Below are positions 24,871 through 36,700 of a stretch of DNA of 62,000 nt, piece after piece. This stretch comes from Tubiluchus corallicola. Lineage: Eukaryota > Priapulida > Priapulimorpha > Priapulimorphida > Tubiluchidae. Position 1 is the first letter of the stretch; each line of letters begins with the position of its first letter. The DNA lies in assembly GCA_030141605.1 (NCBI GenBank), contig JAQGDQ010000248.1:1-62000 (forward strand). The letters run 5' to 3'. The position numbers were made by a program, and so were the translations under genes. Below the pieces are notes generated by a model. It was not told where the DNA came from and ran no database searches. It saw only the letters and a program-made list of their open reading frames with translations.

Positions 24871-25088
24871 ATGGTGCGTTCAGACATACAGATGTAGAGT
24901 TCTCTCTCTCTCCCTCTCTTTCTTCTCTCCCCCTCTCCCTCTCCCTCTCTCTCTCGCCCCCCTCTCTCTTGCTGAGCTTACAATAAGTTGCGAAATAAGT
25001 TGCTAAGCCAGTCACACGTGCAACTTCACTCTTAGAGAGAAGTTGCGTAACAAGTTGCGAGAGAAGTCTCCACGTCTGAACACGCCAT
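24871..25088. mobile_element. Fold-back MITE, unit B copy (partly deleted)
   Basis: The terminal inverted repeats are ATGGTGCGTTCAGAC at the left and GTCTGAACACGCCAT at the right, flanked by TA on both sides. Inside are a CT-rich tract (24900-24966) and repeated AAGTTGCGA motifs. The left internal arm present in unit C is lost here. Confidence 0.6.
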
Positions 25089-26464
25089 TAGACTAACAGA
25101 AGGTTTTTAGAATGTTGAAAGTTGCAGTAATGACAACGATAAATTAATATAAGATGAACATAAATCGTTTTCACCGCTTTTTGTAATCAGATACACCTAT
25201 TCTGTCATTTTACGTTTTTTTCCGAAATTAGGACAGCCAACAACTTTTGAGTTACTACGGTGAGCAGAAGGAAATGTGCTAAACTTCATCTGCAGACTAA
25301 AAAATCTCAGTTATTGTGCAAAATTTACCAGGAAATGAGCATCGTTGGCCAATTAGCTGAAGAGCAAATTTAAATTCAATTTAGTGAGTGACTTATGAAA
25401 CACATTCTGTAAATAAAAATTCTAAATAATTTTAGTTGCGCTAGTATTACTTACTTGTAAGAGATATGGTCACATCTTCAGGCAACGTTTGACTATGCAT
25501 AACAGCCATATCCACATGTTGTAGCCCAGTTTCAGATATTACAATATTGGTAAGCCTGCGATTATAAGATAGATTCAAGTTTAGAGTAGTCAGCTTTTTA
25601 CAGCCGATTATGTGAATACTTTTAACGTATTTCATAGAGCTAAATACTTTTGGGTTTATATAAATTACGTTAGCATTGTTTATTATCCATATGGATGACG
25701 TAACATTGGCATGTAAAAACGAGGCTCTTATGTGTTCCATGCGCAACTGATGTATCTGGAGCACACGAAATGACTTCCTCTCCAAGAACGGTCGGGGAAA
25801 GTGGATTTCCATATAATTCCATATCTCAAGGTGTTCCACGTAAGCAGGCAAACTATCTCTTATCATTTCTACATTGTATAAATAAAGCCAGGAAAATTTT
25901 CCACACACTATCCTGCATGGATTAACGTTTATAAGGACAAGTAATTAAACACGTTATTGCTGTTCCAACTCATGTTGGTCATTGTTGAGATTAAAGTTGG
26001 CTTTGAATAAAGATTATGATATCACCTCTTCAAAACAGGTTATGTTTTCATACCTGTTTTATTGTTTGCTAGCAGGATTAAAGAGAAACTAGTTAACGAG
26101 TTTCCCAGAAACTTTGGGCAATGGTGAGTAAGAGAACATTAAAGTGACCACAAACAAGCAGATCAGAACAAAATAACTGGTGCAGAATATATAAACTCAT
26201 CTGGTAAAATCACTATTCCATAAAAGATTGACTTTATGCTGAATTTATAACGTATGGAAGGCAAAAGAGGCGGAGGTCTAACAGCTGGAAGACACCCCAC
26301 ATACTGCAATGACCTCAGACGGCGTGATCAGATTGGAGAGTTTCCTTTCTGATAGCAAACCTGCAAATGTGAATTGCTTTGCGAGTTACTATCGGCAAGT
26401 CATAGCAAACTGTTTCACAGTTGCTGCTAGTTGATTCCATGCAAGTTAATATATAATCACTAAT

Positions 26465-26560
26465 ATCGAGTCAAATCATTTACATACACATTAAAGAGAT
26501 AAGGTGATAGTACTTCACCTTGTGTTAGTCCATTTATGACTTCAAAACCGTCAGAGACAG
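26465..26560 (-). pseudogene. Non-LTR reverse transcriptase fragment, unit B
   Basis: The - strand reads GLTQGEVLSPYLFNVYVNDL, the RT segment covering the QG..SP block and the strand that follows. The frame then meets a stop. No other RT motif is convincing nearby, so this is an old fragment in LRR intron 1. The same fragment is at 49110-49206. Confidence 0.65.
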
Positions 26561-27328
26561 CCCGACACTATTTAACAGTTGCTGACTACTGTACCAACAG
26601 GACAAAAGATTAATCACAGCAGCTGGAAAATCATATTTTTAGCTTATCATGCTGCGTAATTCACAAGATCAAAAGCTTTACTAGAAAAGTAATAAAGATA
26701 CTTACCTATGAAATGCATAGTTACGTCCTTGGGTGACATGTCTGGGTGGAATTTTGGTTTGGATAAAAAATCTGTAGCCGTTCCTACTATCAATAGCGAT
26801 GATAGCTTAGGATTTTCCGAAAAATCAAGACGTTGTATATCTAAAGATCTTGCATAGAGGACATTAAAAGTCTCGAGATTCTGCAGTTTGGCAAATGCTC
26901 TGGGATGTAAGGTTAACAGTTCGTTGTTAAATTGGAAATACAAATCTGTAATGTCTCCATAGAAGGCATCTTCAACAATTGTTTTCAGTTTAGGAGAAGA
27001 TTGTAATGTCAGCTCTGGCACCTGTTTTCCTTCTAGAAATCGAGCAGGCAGCTCAGAGCTCTGGTAGAAACATATTAGTAAGTCAATATTATCTTGCTCT
27101 TGTTGTGTTATATTGCTCAGCAGTGTAGCTTTCAGTGGAACCTCTTCTCCACACCAAATGTTTTGTACCCGTCACGTGTATTTCAAAAGAACAGTTGTTT
27201 TCAGGTTGACACTTTGATCGCCACGCCGGTGTCGACGTACCACATGGAAGTTTTATGATTTTTGGTATAGAATGTGTGACACGTATGGTCGAAAACACTA
27301 CGCAAACTGCTATCATGAGAAAATACAT

Positions 27329-30300
27329 TCACACTGTACCATTAAATTACACCTAACTGATTATACAAGCCGTTTTTTTAATACTCTGACATGTAGAGTT
27401 ACCTTGAGGTAGTTTCAAGCATCATTTGGTCAAATTTTGGTCAAGTTTACAAATAATAAGAATAGCTAGAAAATTAAAAAAATCAATCAGTACTAATAAT
27501 AGTAATCCGACTACCCACGAAATAAGCTGAACAAATTCGGTAATGTTTAAACACTGGCAAGAGCTCTTAAACAAAGAAGTTTTGTTTAGCCTGAGCCACG
27601 TCTTTTAGCATTAATGTCATCACAAAGACTTTAAGCAAGATATCACATTGCAGAGACGTTTAATTTTGCTATAAATGTAACTCCATCAGTATCGAAGAAG
27701 AAAACGTAGAAATAGAATGTACATTCAAAACTACAGTCCATTGTGTTCAAACATTTGGAACCATAATGCAAACAATATTACATTATTCGTTGTGTACAAA
27801 AGAATATATTAATTAACAGTAAAAACTAGTTCCTGAAGCAGATTAGGATTAAGATTGGACTAAAGTTTAGGCTTAGGTTTGGGGTTAGATTTGTTTAGGA
27901 TTAGGATCAAGGCTACTGTATTTAAATTGTTGTGCCGCCAGGATTTGAGACCTAACCGGGGGAAGATGGTCATGTAAGAGTTGCAAAAATTCAAGTTGAC
28001 AATCAACAAGCAGCGAGATCAATTTCCAATATCTGCATCCTGGAATCATGTGGTGATTGTTGACGCATTACGAGGGAGAGGATGGACGGAAGAAAATTAT
28101 TTTTATTACTCTAAATTTAAATTTGTATTGCGTTTTCATCATATTTTTGTAGTCTTTCATAGTGCTGCCACCTTCGGGCATGCTTGGTTAAAATTGTTAA
28201 ATCTTGCCCTTCTTGTCCTTTACTGTTTTAAATATCATTGGCTTCTATAGCCTTCATCTTTGCAGAATTTCTAAACCTGTTTTCGCACCTGAACTGATTT
28301 CACCTGTAATTTTGGTCAATCATTTTGTGCCTTTCAACTTCACACTACTTCACTGATTCCACACTACTTCCGAATAAAATCTTAAAACTAAATTTTAATG
28401 TTTTTTTCCAGTTAATTATCATCATCATCATCATTGTTGCTACTGTTACTGTTACTGTTACTGTTACTGTTACTGTTTGTACTGCTTGAACTTAGTCGAA
28501 AGCTTGAATGCAGTATGACAAAAAGAGGAGAAACATAGAATTCTCTTAAGAATAAATGATTTCTCACGAAAGTGAGTAATAGTTTAGCGACAGTTATTTT
28601 TACGCTAAAGCAAATAACATAATTTTTACAATTTTTATAATAAGACGTCGACACGACCAATTCAAGGCGAACTTATCGACAAAATTTGTAGCACTAATAC
28701 CCAAGTACTAACCCTTAAATTACTAACTAACTTGTGACACCATTAAGTACTAATCTCTAAGTTCCTGAGTAATAAGTACAAACATTTCTGCTATTTTTCT
28801 TTAGTTTCAGTTCGTTAATTTTATATTTTTCATATATCAGACAATATCAGATTTTCTTTTAAAATCAGCATTCCGTAAGCATGACAAACCTGTGAACTCC
28901 TGAAAACAATGAAGGCAGTGTTAGCATTGTTTTCACGTTCATTCCATTAAGAAAGGAGTTCCACAATTCCAACTCTACTGTTTAATGAGGTTGGCAACAT
29001 AAACACAAAAAACTGTGGCATAATAAATTCTTATTCTTCAGTCTGTAAAGCCAGTAAAGATCAGCAGGTGATGACTTGAAAAATTTTGCAGCTACCCATT
29101 GTTGTGAAACATCTCTTGCAATAATGTGGTTTTTGCTTGCCCATAGATGCGATTCCAAGTCTTGAACATTAAGTTTGCTAAACTTTCTCTTGCTTTTCAT
29201 TGAAACATGCGGATTTTGAATATTCTACCCAAACAATTCTGGTCAAACTTCGCCAAGCGTTTGTGACTCACTCGTCTAGTCAATAACAATATACTTAATC
29301 TCTCGTACCTTGGAAAAGCATTTGTTAACGACATCATAAAAGTGTCAACTTTACTTGTGAGTCAATCAGAGTATTAATTTCTTCTATACCTGAAGATTGA
29401 ACTTAATTAATTACCAGTAACATCTGACAACAATTTAATATCCTTACAAAACCGAACTAATACACATTTACACAAAATTGGTAATTGGATGAGAGCCAAC
29501 AAATTGTCGGTTAATTACTGTTAAGTTTATGTTAATTAGCACTAAACTGTCACCACAAGATCATGCAGCCCTTAAAATTAAAATGTGTATTAAGCCTATA
29601 ATACAAAATTAATCTATTATCTCATAGTCACCAAAAATATGATATTTTGTAATTGTTTATGATAATATTTCCTGATGTAAAAATTGTTTATTTATACTGC
29701 AATGGCCCGTGCATATAGGGGCAGACTATAGGGGCCAATTAATGGTAGTCGCTGTTAAGTTCGATCAGTTCCTTGGCCGAGCTGGGAGTACTAACCGACT
29801 GCCCACTAAAGGAAACAGACAGTAGCTGAGCGAAGGCAGACTCTACGGGGCTCTATTTAAATAGCATGGATTCTTTTGTGGTGTGATGGATGAAAAACAG
29901 GCTTTTTATCTATACCTCAAAAATCAAACTGTAACCAGTCGAATAAGTAACAAAATATTAAGTTTAATGACACAATAAGAACATCAACAGTCGTGAAATT
30001 TAGCTATTTGCAAACAATGGAAATTAGTAATAAGCAAAAGTGAATCCGAAAACGCTACTATGGCATGAAGTAAATGCAGTGACAAAAACATACAAAAATC
30101 ATACAGTGTTCCTGACTACTTAAAGGATTCCTACTTAGACTACCAGCCACCCCTAAACGCGTATGCTAGCGTAATATCTTCTCCAGACGGACGTAGTTTG
30201 TAGTCATAGTCCTTTAGAACGACTAAAGTATGGTTCAGACTTCATCTAATGGGTTCACGACCCCCACAGTAACGACCTAAAAAGTCTGAGAGAAACATAG

Positions 30301-30541
30301 TTAAAGTAATAGTAAGTATTACAAATGTATTTAAGTAATAATTTATCGTCAGTTTGCACAATTTTCAAACTGCTACCCAACAATTAGAATTTTTGAATTC
30401 GTGTAACAGTGAACAATGCAATTCTAAAATATGAATATTGAAATTTCAATAACGATTATTGTTGATTTCTATCCTCTTTGTTGACAGATACTAAGCGTAA
30501 TTATTATGCTATAGTTGAAAGTAAACAACCACGAATGGCTC
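27329..30541. other. Spacer between LRR copy B and protease copy C
   Basis: The spacer contains the TTAGG-like tract, an (ACTGTT)n microsatellite near 28440-28476 and the recurring 72-codon - frame (28982-29200). No gene with a recognisable domain is visible. Confidence 0.35.
27841..27906. repeat. Degenerate TTAGG-like repeat, unit B
   Basis: Several imperfect TTAGG, TTAGGT and TTAGGA units occur in a row. The homologue is at 50466-50535. It resembles an interstitial telomere-type repeat but is too degenerate to be certain. Confidence 0.3.
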
Positions 30542-33500
30542 ATGGCTCATAATATAGCAACTGCGTTCGTCTTATACTGCACCTCATGGCTTGTCTTTGT
30601 TACTAGTGAATCAAGAGACAAGACCTCTGGAAGTCTAAAGTATAATGCAGCGTTAAATTCGAAAAACGAAGAAGAACCATATTTCAGCTCTACTCAAAGT
30701 TCTCTTAATAAAGGTAGTCTAAAAGCCTAAACAAGAATTACCAGATTATATAATCATATTTACATCAGCTGAAACAAAATGCATTAACTGCTCTGTAAGA
30801 GTTAGAATGGCGTTTTTCATCAGGTTTGTAATAAATCACATTTTCTCGTATTCATCTTCTGTAATTGCTCTGTGATAAAAGAGTCTTAATAACTAATAAA
30901 TTTTTAGTAAAAGCATTTCCGTAGTTTTTGGTAATGATAATGCAAGTTCATTTTTGCAGGACAGATTTCACCAGAATCAAGGATTGTTGGTGGAGAGGAT
31001 GTCGTTGGCAGAGAATTTCCCTTCATGGTATAATTTTTGTTGTTTAAACTAAGTTTCATAAGTAAGCCTCTATTAATGGGCACAAAGTAAGTGAAAAGAT
31101 ACCTGACGCTTTCTATACTTATACGAACGACACATGCAGTGCCATCATTTGACTAGATCTGCATCTTTAACGAGTATAAGATCTCTTTCATTTAATAATA
31201 ATAATATGGTGTATGTCTTGAGGCGGAATAAGGTTTTGTAATCTTTTGCTGGGACCGAGCCAGGTTTTGATAGATGGAGAACCTCAGTAAAGGCAATCCT
31301 GGTGGAAGTAGGTAAGCTTCCAACGAGGACATTAAACCAATCGTCTTCATGGATAATAACAGTGACAGGATAGACTCCAAAAACTAGAGAAGCAATCAAA
31401 TAAAATATTGTTTATTGTACTAATGTTACTATAACCTAGCAAACCCGTACAAAACATTTGTGACATTGTTACATATGGGCCTATTTTACCCGATAAACAA
31501 GGTTGTTGTCGTTCTCGTCTCTGTCACTGCCATCATCGTCATTGTGACCACTGGCGGTACAACAGCTTTTAGTCCAAAAATGTTACTTATCACACCATTG
31601 TTTTACTCGTTGTTATGATACCCATGATACCCTTCGTTATCGATGTCCTTACTTACTTCATTATCATTATAATTCTTACTTCCTGCCAAACGAATCAGGC
31701 TACTGACATATCTGAAAATTAGTTTTACGTAAGTTGGCCAACATCAAAAGCGCCGTAGACCATCTCGCCATCTGGCGACTAACGTAATAGTGATATTAAA
31801 AATTAGTACATTGTATTTTTTAAGGTTACACTTGGTTATGAAGCAAGATTTATTTGTGGAGGAACAGTCCTCAACGAGCGATGGGTATTGACAGCAGCTC
31901 ATTGTCTGCTTGGGTAAGTAAATCATTTTTGACAACATCCTGTTACAACAGGAGGGCGTAGTACAATGCGACTATAATCAGCAACTCATTGTTGTGTGTT
32001 TGAGTAAGTACTTTTGACAGCACGTTGTACAACACGTTGCACAGGGCACCTAGTAGGATACTAACTGTCGGTGTTCTAAGGTATGAATCACATTTCAAAC
32101 ACTGTGATTCACCATGAAAAACAACCAGAGCTTGTGCACTTATTGTCCTCAGACCTTTTGTCATTGCGATATTTGAAAGATTAATTGGAAAAGAAAATTC
32201 TGAATATAATTTAAAATGCCTGCCCCCAACTGGCAAAATGTCACTAAACCATGATCCCAGTGGGCACTTATAGTTTATCAAAAACCCTTCGTTGATCTTA
32301 TTGACAATAATATAAAGTAATTTAAATATAACGAATAATGTGCTACAAACGCTCTGGTTATGTTTTCTACTTTACGCAATAATATTACAAGTTTTATAAA
32401 GCGTTGCAGCCAATGAAAGTCCTACTTGCAATAAGACAGCATGTAAGTGATACAAATATTCAAACTTTTTATGCTCTACTTATGAAAAGCGTTCTTTTGT
32501 CTTACAAAGCTCCAAGCCTGGCCAAGATAAATTTAGTCTTATCTAATTAAGCTAACCAATACAAGGATAAGGATATTGCCAAGTAAAGTAAATTAAATTT
32601 TGCTTAAAATCAAATCAATCAATCAATAAATAAACAAATACATAAATAGATCAATATTAAGTGCAGTAAACAGTTCAGCATTATTTTCTAGTCAAACAAC
32701 AGGTCCACACTTTGAAGTTTACATGGTAAGCAACATTTATGACGACCCAAAGGTGTGGCGCTTTGTAAGTTTACACGAAGTTTTTTAAATTTATTTACAT
32801 GCGTTCATATTTACATAAAGTTTTTATGTTTATAATTATTATAGTTGCATAGTTACGTATGTGTAATTCTTGTGGTTACAAATATGGTTATTGAAGCTAC
32901 TGTTTAGTAACTTTATACGGCTGCTCTTTCGAAATGTACATGATCATTTGACTTAGTTGGTTATACAAAATCAATTCAATAGATCTTGCTAGTAAAACGA
33001 AAATCCGTAATAACTTCATGCATATTTTGTTTAATTAGTCTGGAATGCGAAGCATTGACTTAATGAGTTTTTCCGAACAACTGCCTGTACATGTCGTTGA
33101 GAACATCATTTAGCGATGCCATGAAATCCATTTCACGAATATTTAGAACTCCGTTCGGCATTGCAATGAAATCAGTTTTATAGTAAAAATTTACAATACG
33201 AAGTTACTTCATAATGACACCATGTGTATAAAAACTTGCTAAAAACGCGTTACATGAACAACAACTACGAGAACGAGACCGGCTTCACGACGAAAAAGAT
33301 CTGTGTATAAGGTTACATAACAATCGAGTAATCCACAACTTCATTAGCCGTTTTGATTAGAAACTTATTTAGATCTGCTGTGCATAATAACAGTGATAAG
33401 GAGATCCACTTCATTGTTTGTCCCGGGTCACTTGAATAAATTTCTATGAAAGAGTCCGAAGATCTTCATTTTTACATGTGAAAAATATCTAGCAGATAAT

Positions 33501-35633
33501 ACTGGTTTGTAGATCTGTGGAAGAAATATCCGAAAGTAATATCACCAATTATAAGTAATTTAGAGTGTCTTTCAGCAACTATAACAGATGCTACAACAAT
33601 ATGAAACAAACAAGCAAGAAAACGAATAGATAAATAAGAAAGCAAGCTAACAAACAAACACACTGCCTAAGACATGCGAATGAATTTACACTGACGCATA
33701 ATCTTAATAGCCGGCCAAGACGCCAATAAAGAGTCGTTATTGCAGAAATTATGAAGCAAGAGCGCATGCGCCATAACTTTTGATAGTGATGAGGTGACAT
33801 GAGTCGAACTGTTCTCGCAAACTGCGTTCATAATGAAGTTTAATAAACAATAAATATATCAAAAACTTTATCAATTTTGGTATGTCGGTCCAGTACGAGC
33901 TTCGTCAAGTAGTGCCGAAGCCCAGGAGAAAATGGCGGTTATGATTCAATTGTCAATGCAGAGTTGTGAATAAAAAAACACAGTTTAATTTTGATTTTTG
34001 TGATCGTTAATGCTCTTTGAGTGTTCTGCAAAATTATGGAAACTGTCACACATTTAAATAAACTTTCCTGAATTGTGAAACTAATTGTTCCATTCCTTGA
34101 ATTAACAACTAATTGTCCCTTGTCTTGAATTAACAACTAATTGTCCTTAATCTTGAATCAATTTTAGGTCGGCTAATTAATGGTGTTCTGCCCAGACGTA
34201 GTCTTTATTTTGGTACCCCATGTGTCGCTGCTTTTGCCCAAGATATCCAAGTAACTGCTGCATTCACGCATGAGGTTGCCACACCGTCATGAACCAAAGT
34301 CAGGCGTCAAGAGCTAGGAAGCTCCCCCAGTGGAACCCGGGAGGGGGAGCACCAGTTTTTATAAGTTTTTTCAAAAACTAAAATCAAGAAATTCAAACTA
34401 AAAAGTAGTGAAAAATCTTGATTTTAGACTCCAAAATGCCCTAAATGTCTAAAACTTACAAAAGTGCAAGCAGTGTACATCAGTTTCTGGAGTTTCTTCC
34501 CTGTCACATTACTCACATTTTTTAGGCTTCTGGGATGGGATCAGCTTAGCAATTAAATTATTAAGCACTTTATGTGCTGTGAATTAAAGCTAAAGCAGGC
34601 CTAATCAGGGGTGGTGGCAACCCTATTCACACTTGATACATTATAATGCCTTATGTGAACTTAATTAGCTTTCGTATTGTTGCTTTGTGCAGGTGGATGC
34701 TATCAAGGTGCATCCTGACTATGCGAAAAACGAGACCAGAAGTTTTAAAAATGACATTGGCCTCATTAGAATGAACAGTCCCATCGAGTTTGATAAAGAC
34801 GTTCAACCTACGTTACTACCACGTTGTCATGAGAATCACTACAGCAATGAAACAGTTGTAATAGTAGGATGGGGCAGTCGAGTTCCAGGTAATTTACTGG
34901 TTAATGAAAGAAGAAAAGAATATTTCGACTATATGGGATAGCTAGTTTTATGACTGCTTGTTGTCAGTAGTCGCCATTTATGCATGAAATAGTTCCCCCC
35001 ATTAAGGATAATTTTAATGTGTCACAGGAAGCCAAAAAGATGTTATCTTTTCTCTCATTTTTGTTGCTTTTCACAAATTTATGTTCGTTCCATAAATGCA
35101 ATATTAGAAAGGTGTCTGGAATTGCAGAAGTTATAGTTATGCATAATTTAGAATGTTTGGTGTAGCATGTTTATTTAATTTTTTGAAAGGCCTGCTAATT
35201 TGTGATTAATGGATAAAATATTTCAGCAGATTTTTATCAAGAAAGTTGTGCCAGAACATCTTTTGCTTTAAGAAACGATTTTTGTCGCATTTTTTGAACG
35301 TCTTGCAAAGTTGCACAATTTCTGTTACAGAATTAGGCTGTACGGATATAAAATCTCACCTTTGAGAAATAACAATTTGTAGTTAATTCTTAGATAAAAA
35401 CTCACATTGCTTATTACGTAACCCCAAACAGCTAGCCCGTGAAATATTTTAAAATAATTAACGAGTCTGTTCGTTTAAAACAATTAAAGCTATTTACGAG
35501 TCTATAATCCTGATCTTCAGTCCTAACGAGCTGCTGCCTGCCGGTCGTGTGCCAACTCATCTACTGCCTTGGGGAAAAAGGAAATAAGGAACCAACACAG
35601 CTAACTGACGCTTGTATAAATCTAATTCGTGCA

Positions 35634-35669
<36 letters not shown>

Positions 35670-36700
35670 TTCTTTTTTCAAAATTAGAGTCTGGTGATAC
35701 GCCAAAGAACTTACAAAAGGCGACATTGTCAATTAGCATTTTGGGGGACTGTCAATACTATGATGAGATTTTCACAATTTGCGCATATAAGCCAGGACGG
35801 AGCGCTTGTTCTGTAAGTGTAGTAAAACTACTTTGTTGAAAAAGTATTAATGGCAGCTAGCCCTATATAAATACTTCACTGCAAGGTTATAAGCAAATAT
35901 GATAGTACTTAAAAATTGAACACTGAATAAAATACAACAATGTTTACGAAAAAGCATTTATTAAAAATAAATAAAATTGACATTTAAACTATTTAATGTA
36001 AGACGAATGTCAAAAAAACTTTATACTCTGAAAAAGCTGATATCCTGGTTATAGACAGAAATCGAAAAACGTCTAAAATGGTTTGAAGTGAGCATCATCG
36101 AAAGAATCAACTGGTTTCATTGGAGGAGGTTTAACCCATTTCGGCACTTTCTCATCAAAATGACGTAAGACGAAAAATGTCTAATCTGGATATGTTATTC
36201 CAGAAATTTTCAATTTCTTTTAGCCAATAATTAGGCAATTATAGAATGTTTTGAGATTTTGTTCATTATTACGTGACATTTGAATTATATGTTTATATAT
36301 TATATATCTATAATAGAGTATTATTCGTTAAAACCAATAAAGAAACCAATAAATTAACTATTTCACAATGACGTGAACTTTGGCAATAACGTAGTTTATT
36401 TATTGTGTTTTATTACATTTTGTGCATTCACAGGGTGACTCAGGTGGTCCATTGATACTGAAAGCAACAGGAGAACAAATTGGAGTTATGACTAATGCTA
36501 GGTGCGATGCTTTCACTCTGTGTGTAAAAGTTTCTTATTATCTAGACTGGATTGAGGACGCACAGTTTTATTATGAAAGTTCAAGGGTTAGGCCAAGTCT
36601 GTATGGTGCAGCTTCAAAATGTTACCTGACTTTATTTACAATAATTACCGTTGTAGCATCTGTACGTTTCGGTTTGTGGGCAGGTACAGAGTTAAAATAA
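30542..36700 (+). CDS. Membrane-anchored chymotrypsin-family serine protease, copy C (7 exons)
   Basis: Exons are 30542-30713, 30960-31027, 31825-31913, 32692-32764, 34693-34888, 35688-35812 and 36434-36700. The frame is 329 codons. The triad (TAAHC, NDIGLI, GDSGGP), RIVGG activation site and hydrophobic tail are kept. The loop before Cys220 is three codons shorter than in copy A (GVMTNARC). Exon 5 ends VGWGSRVPG, against AGWGTRDPG in the others. Three features may lower output: a 7-bp duplication puts an extra ATG at 30535 that reads five codons to a stop overlapping the true start; the exon 1 donor is GTAGTC, where the others have GTTAGT; and exon 4 contains a new GTAAGC. I chose the ATG at 30542 because it is in frame with the signal peptide. 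Confidence 0.82.
33762..33938. promoter_or_regulatory. Promoter-like motif cluster in protease intron 4, copy C
   Basis: GCGCATGCGC is at 33762-33771, with CCAAT upstream and AAAATGGCGG downstream, as in copies A and B. Confidence 0.3.
34321..34350. other. GC-rich hairpin in protease intron 4, copy C
   Basis: The arms GCTCCCCC and GGGGGAGC enclose a 14-base loop. It is the homologue of the hairpins at 4631 and 16682. Confidence 0.5.
35635..35667. repeat. (TA)16 microsatellite before protease exon 6, copy C
   Basis: The run is 33 bp of alternating TA, ending 20 bp before the exon 6 acceptor. Copy B has only about 13 bp (17995-18007) and copy A has none. Confidence 0.9.

Larger units (their letters stand above)
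20616..27328 (-). pseudogene. Multi-module LRR surface protein gene, decayed copy B
   Basis: Exon remnants on the - strand are 27328-26706, about 25941-25455, 24847-24182, 22371-21591 and 20860-20616. Compared with the intact copy C there are three serious lesions. Exon 1 lacks 8 bp near 27160, where copy C has a direct AATG repeat, so the frame breaks. Exon 2 has lost its first part, including the acceptor and the LRR C-terminal cap, in a deletion of about 230 bp. Exon 4 is 781 instead of 771 bp and shifts frame between the cap and the LRR block, so the cap frame meets a stop. Exons 3 and 5 stay open. A 304-codon frame over exon 4 (22491-21577) begins in the intron and reads the cap in the wrong frame. 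The product cannot be full length. Confidence 0.82.
11999..29364. repeat. Tandem segmental unit B
   Basis: The second copy of the unit is about 17.4 kb long. It carries an intact protease gene and a five-exon LRR pseudogene. Relative to C it has a 1.4-kb insert in LRR intron 3 and lacks about 0.8 kb of the protease 3' flank. Homology to A and C runs through exons, introns and spacers at roughly 95 percent by eye. Confidence 0.9.

Noticed and set aside
30515-30730. Start of protease C at 30515
   Set aside because: That codon is TTG. The ATG at 30542 gives the same signal peptide as the other copies.
31611-31740. About 130-bp extra sequence in protease intron 2 of unit C as a MITE
   Set aside because: No inverted repeats and no clean target duplication could be seen.
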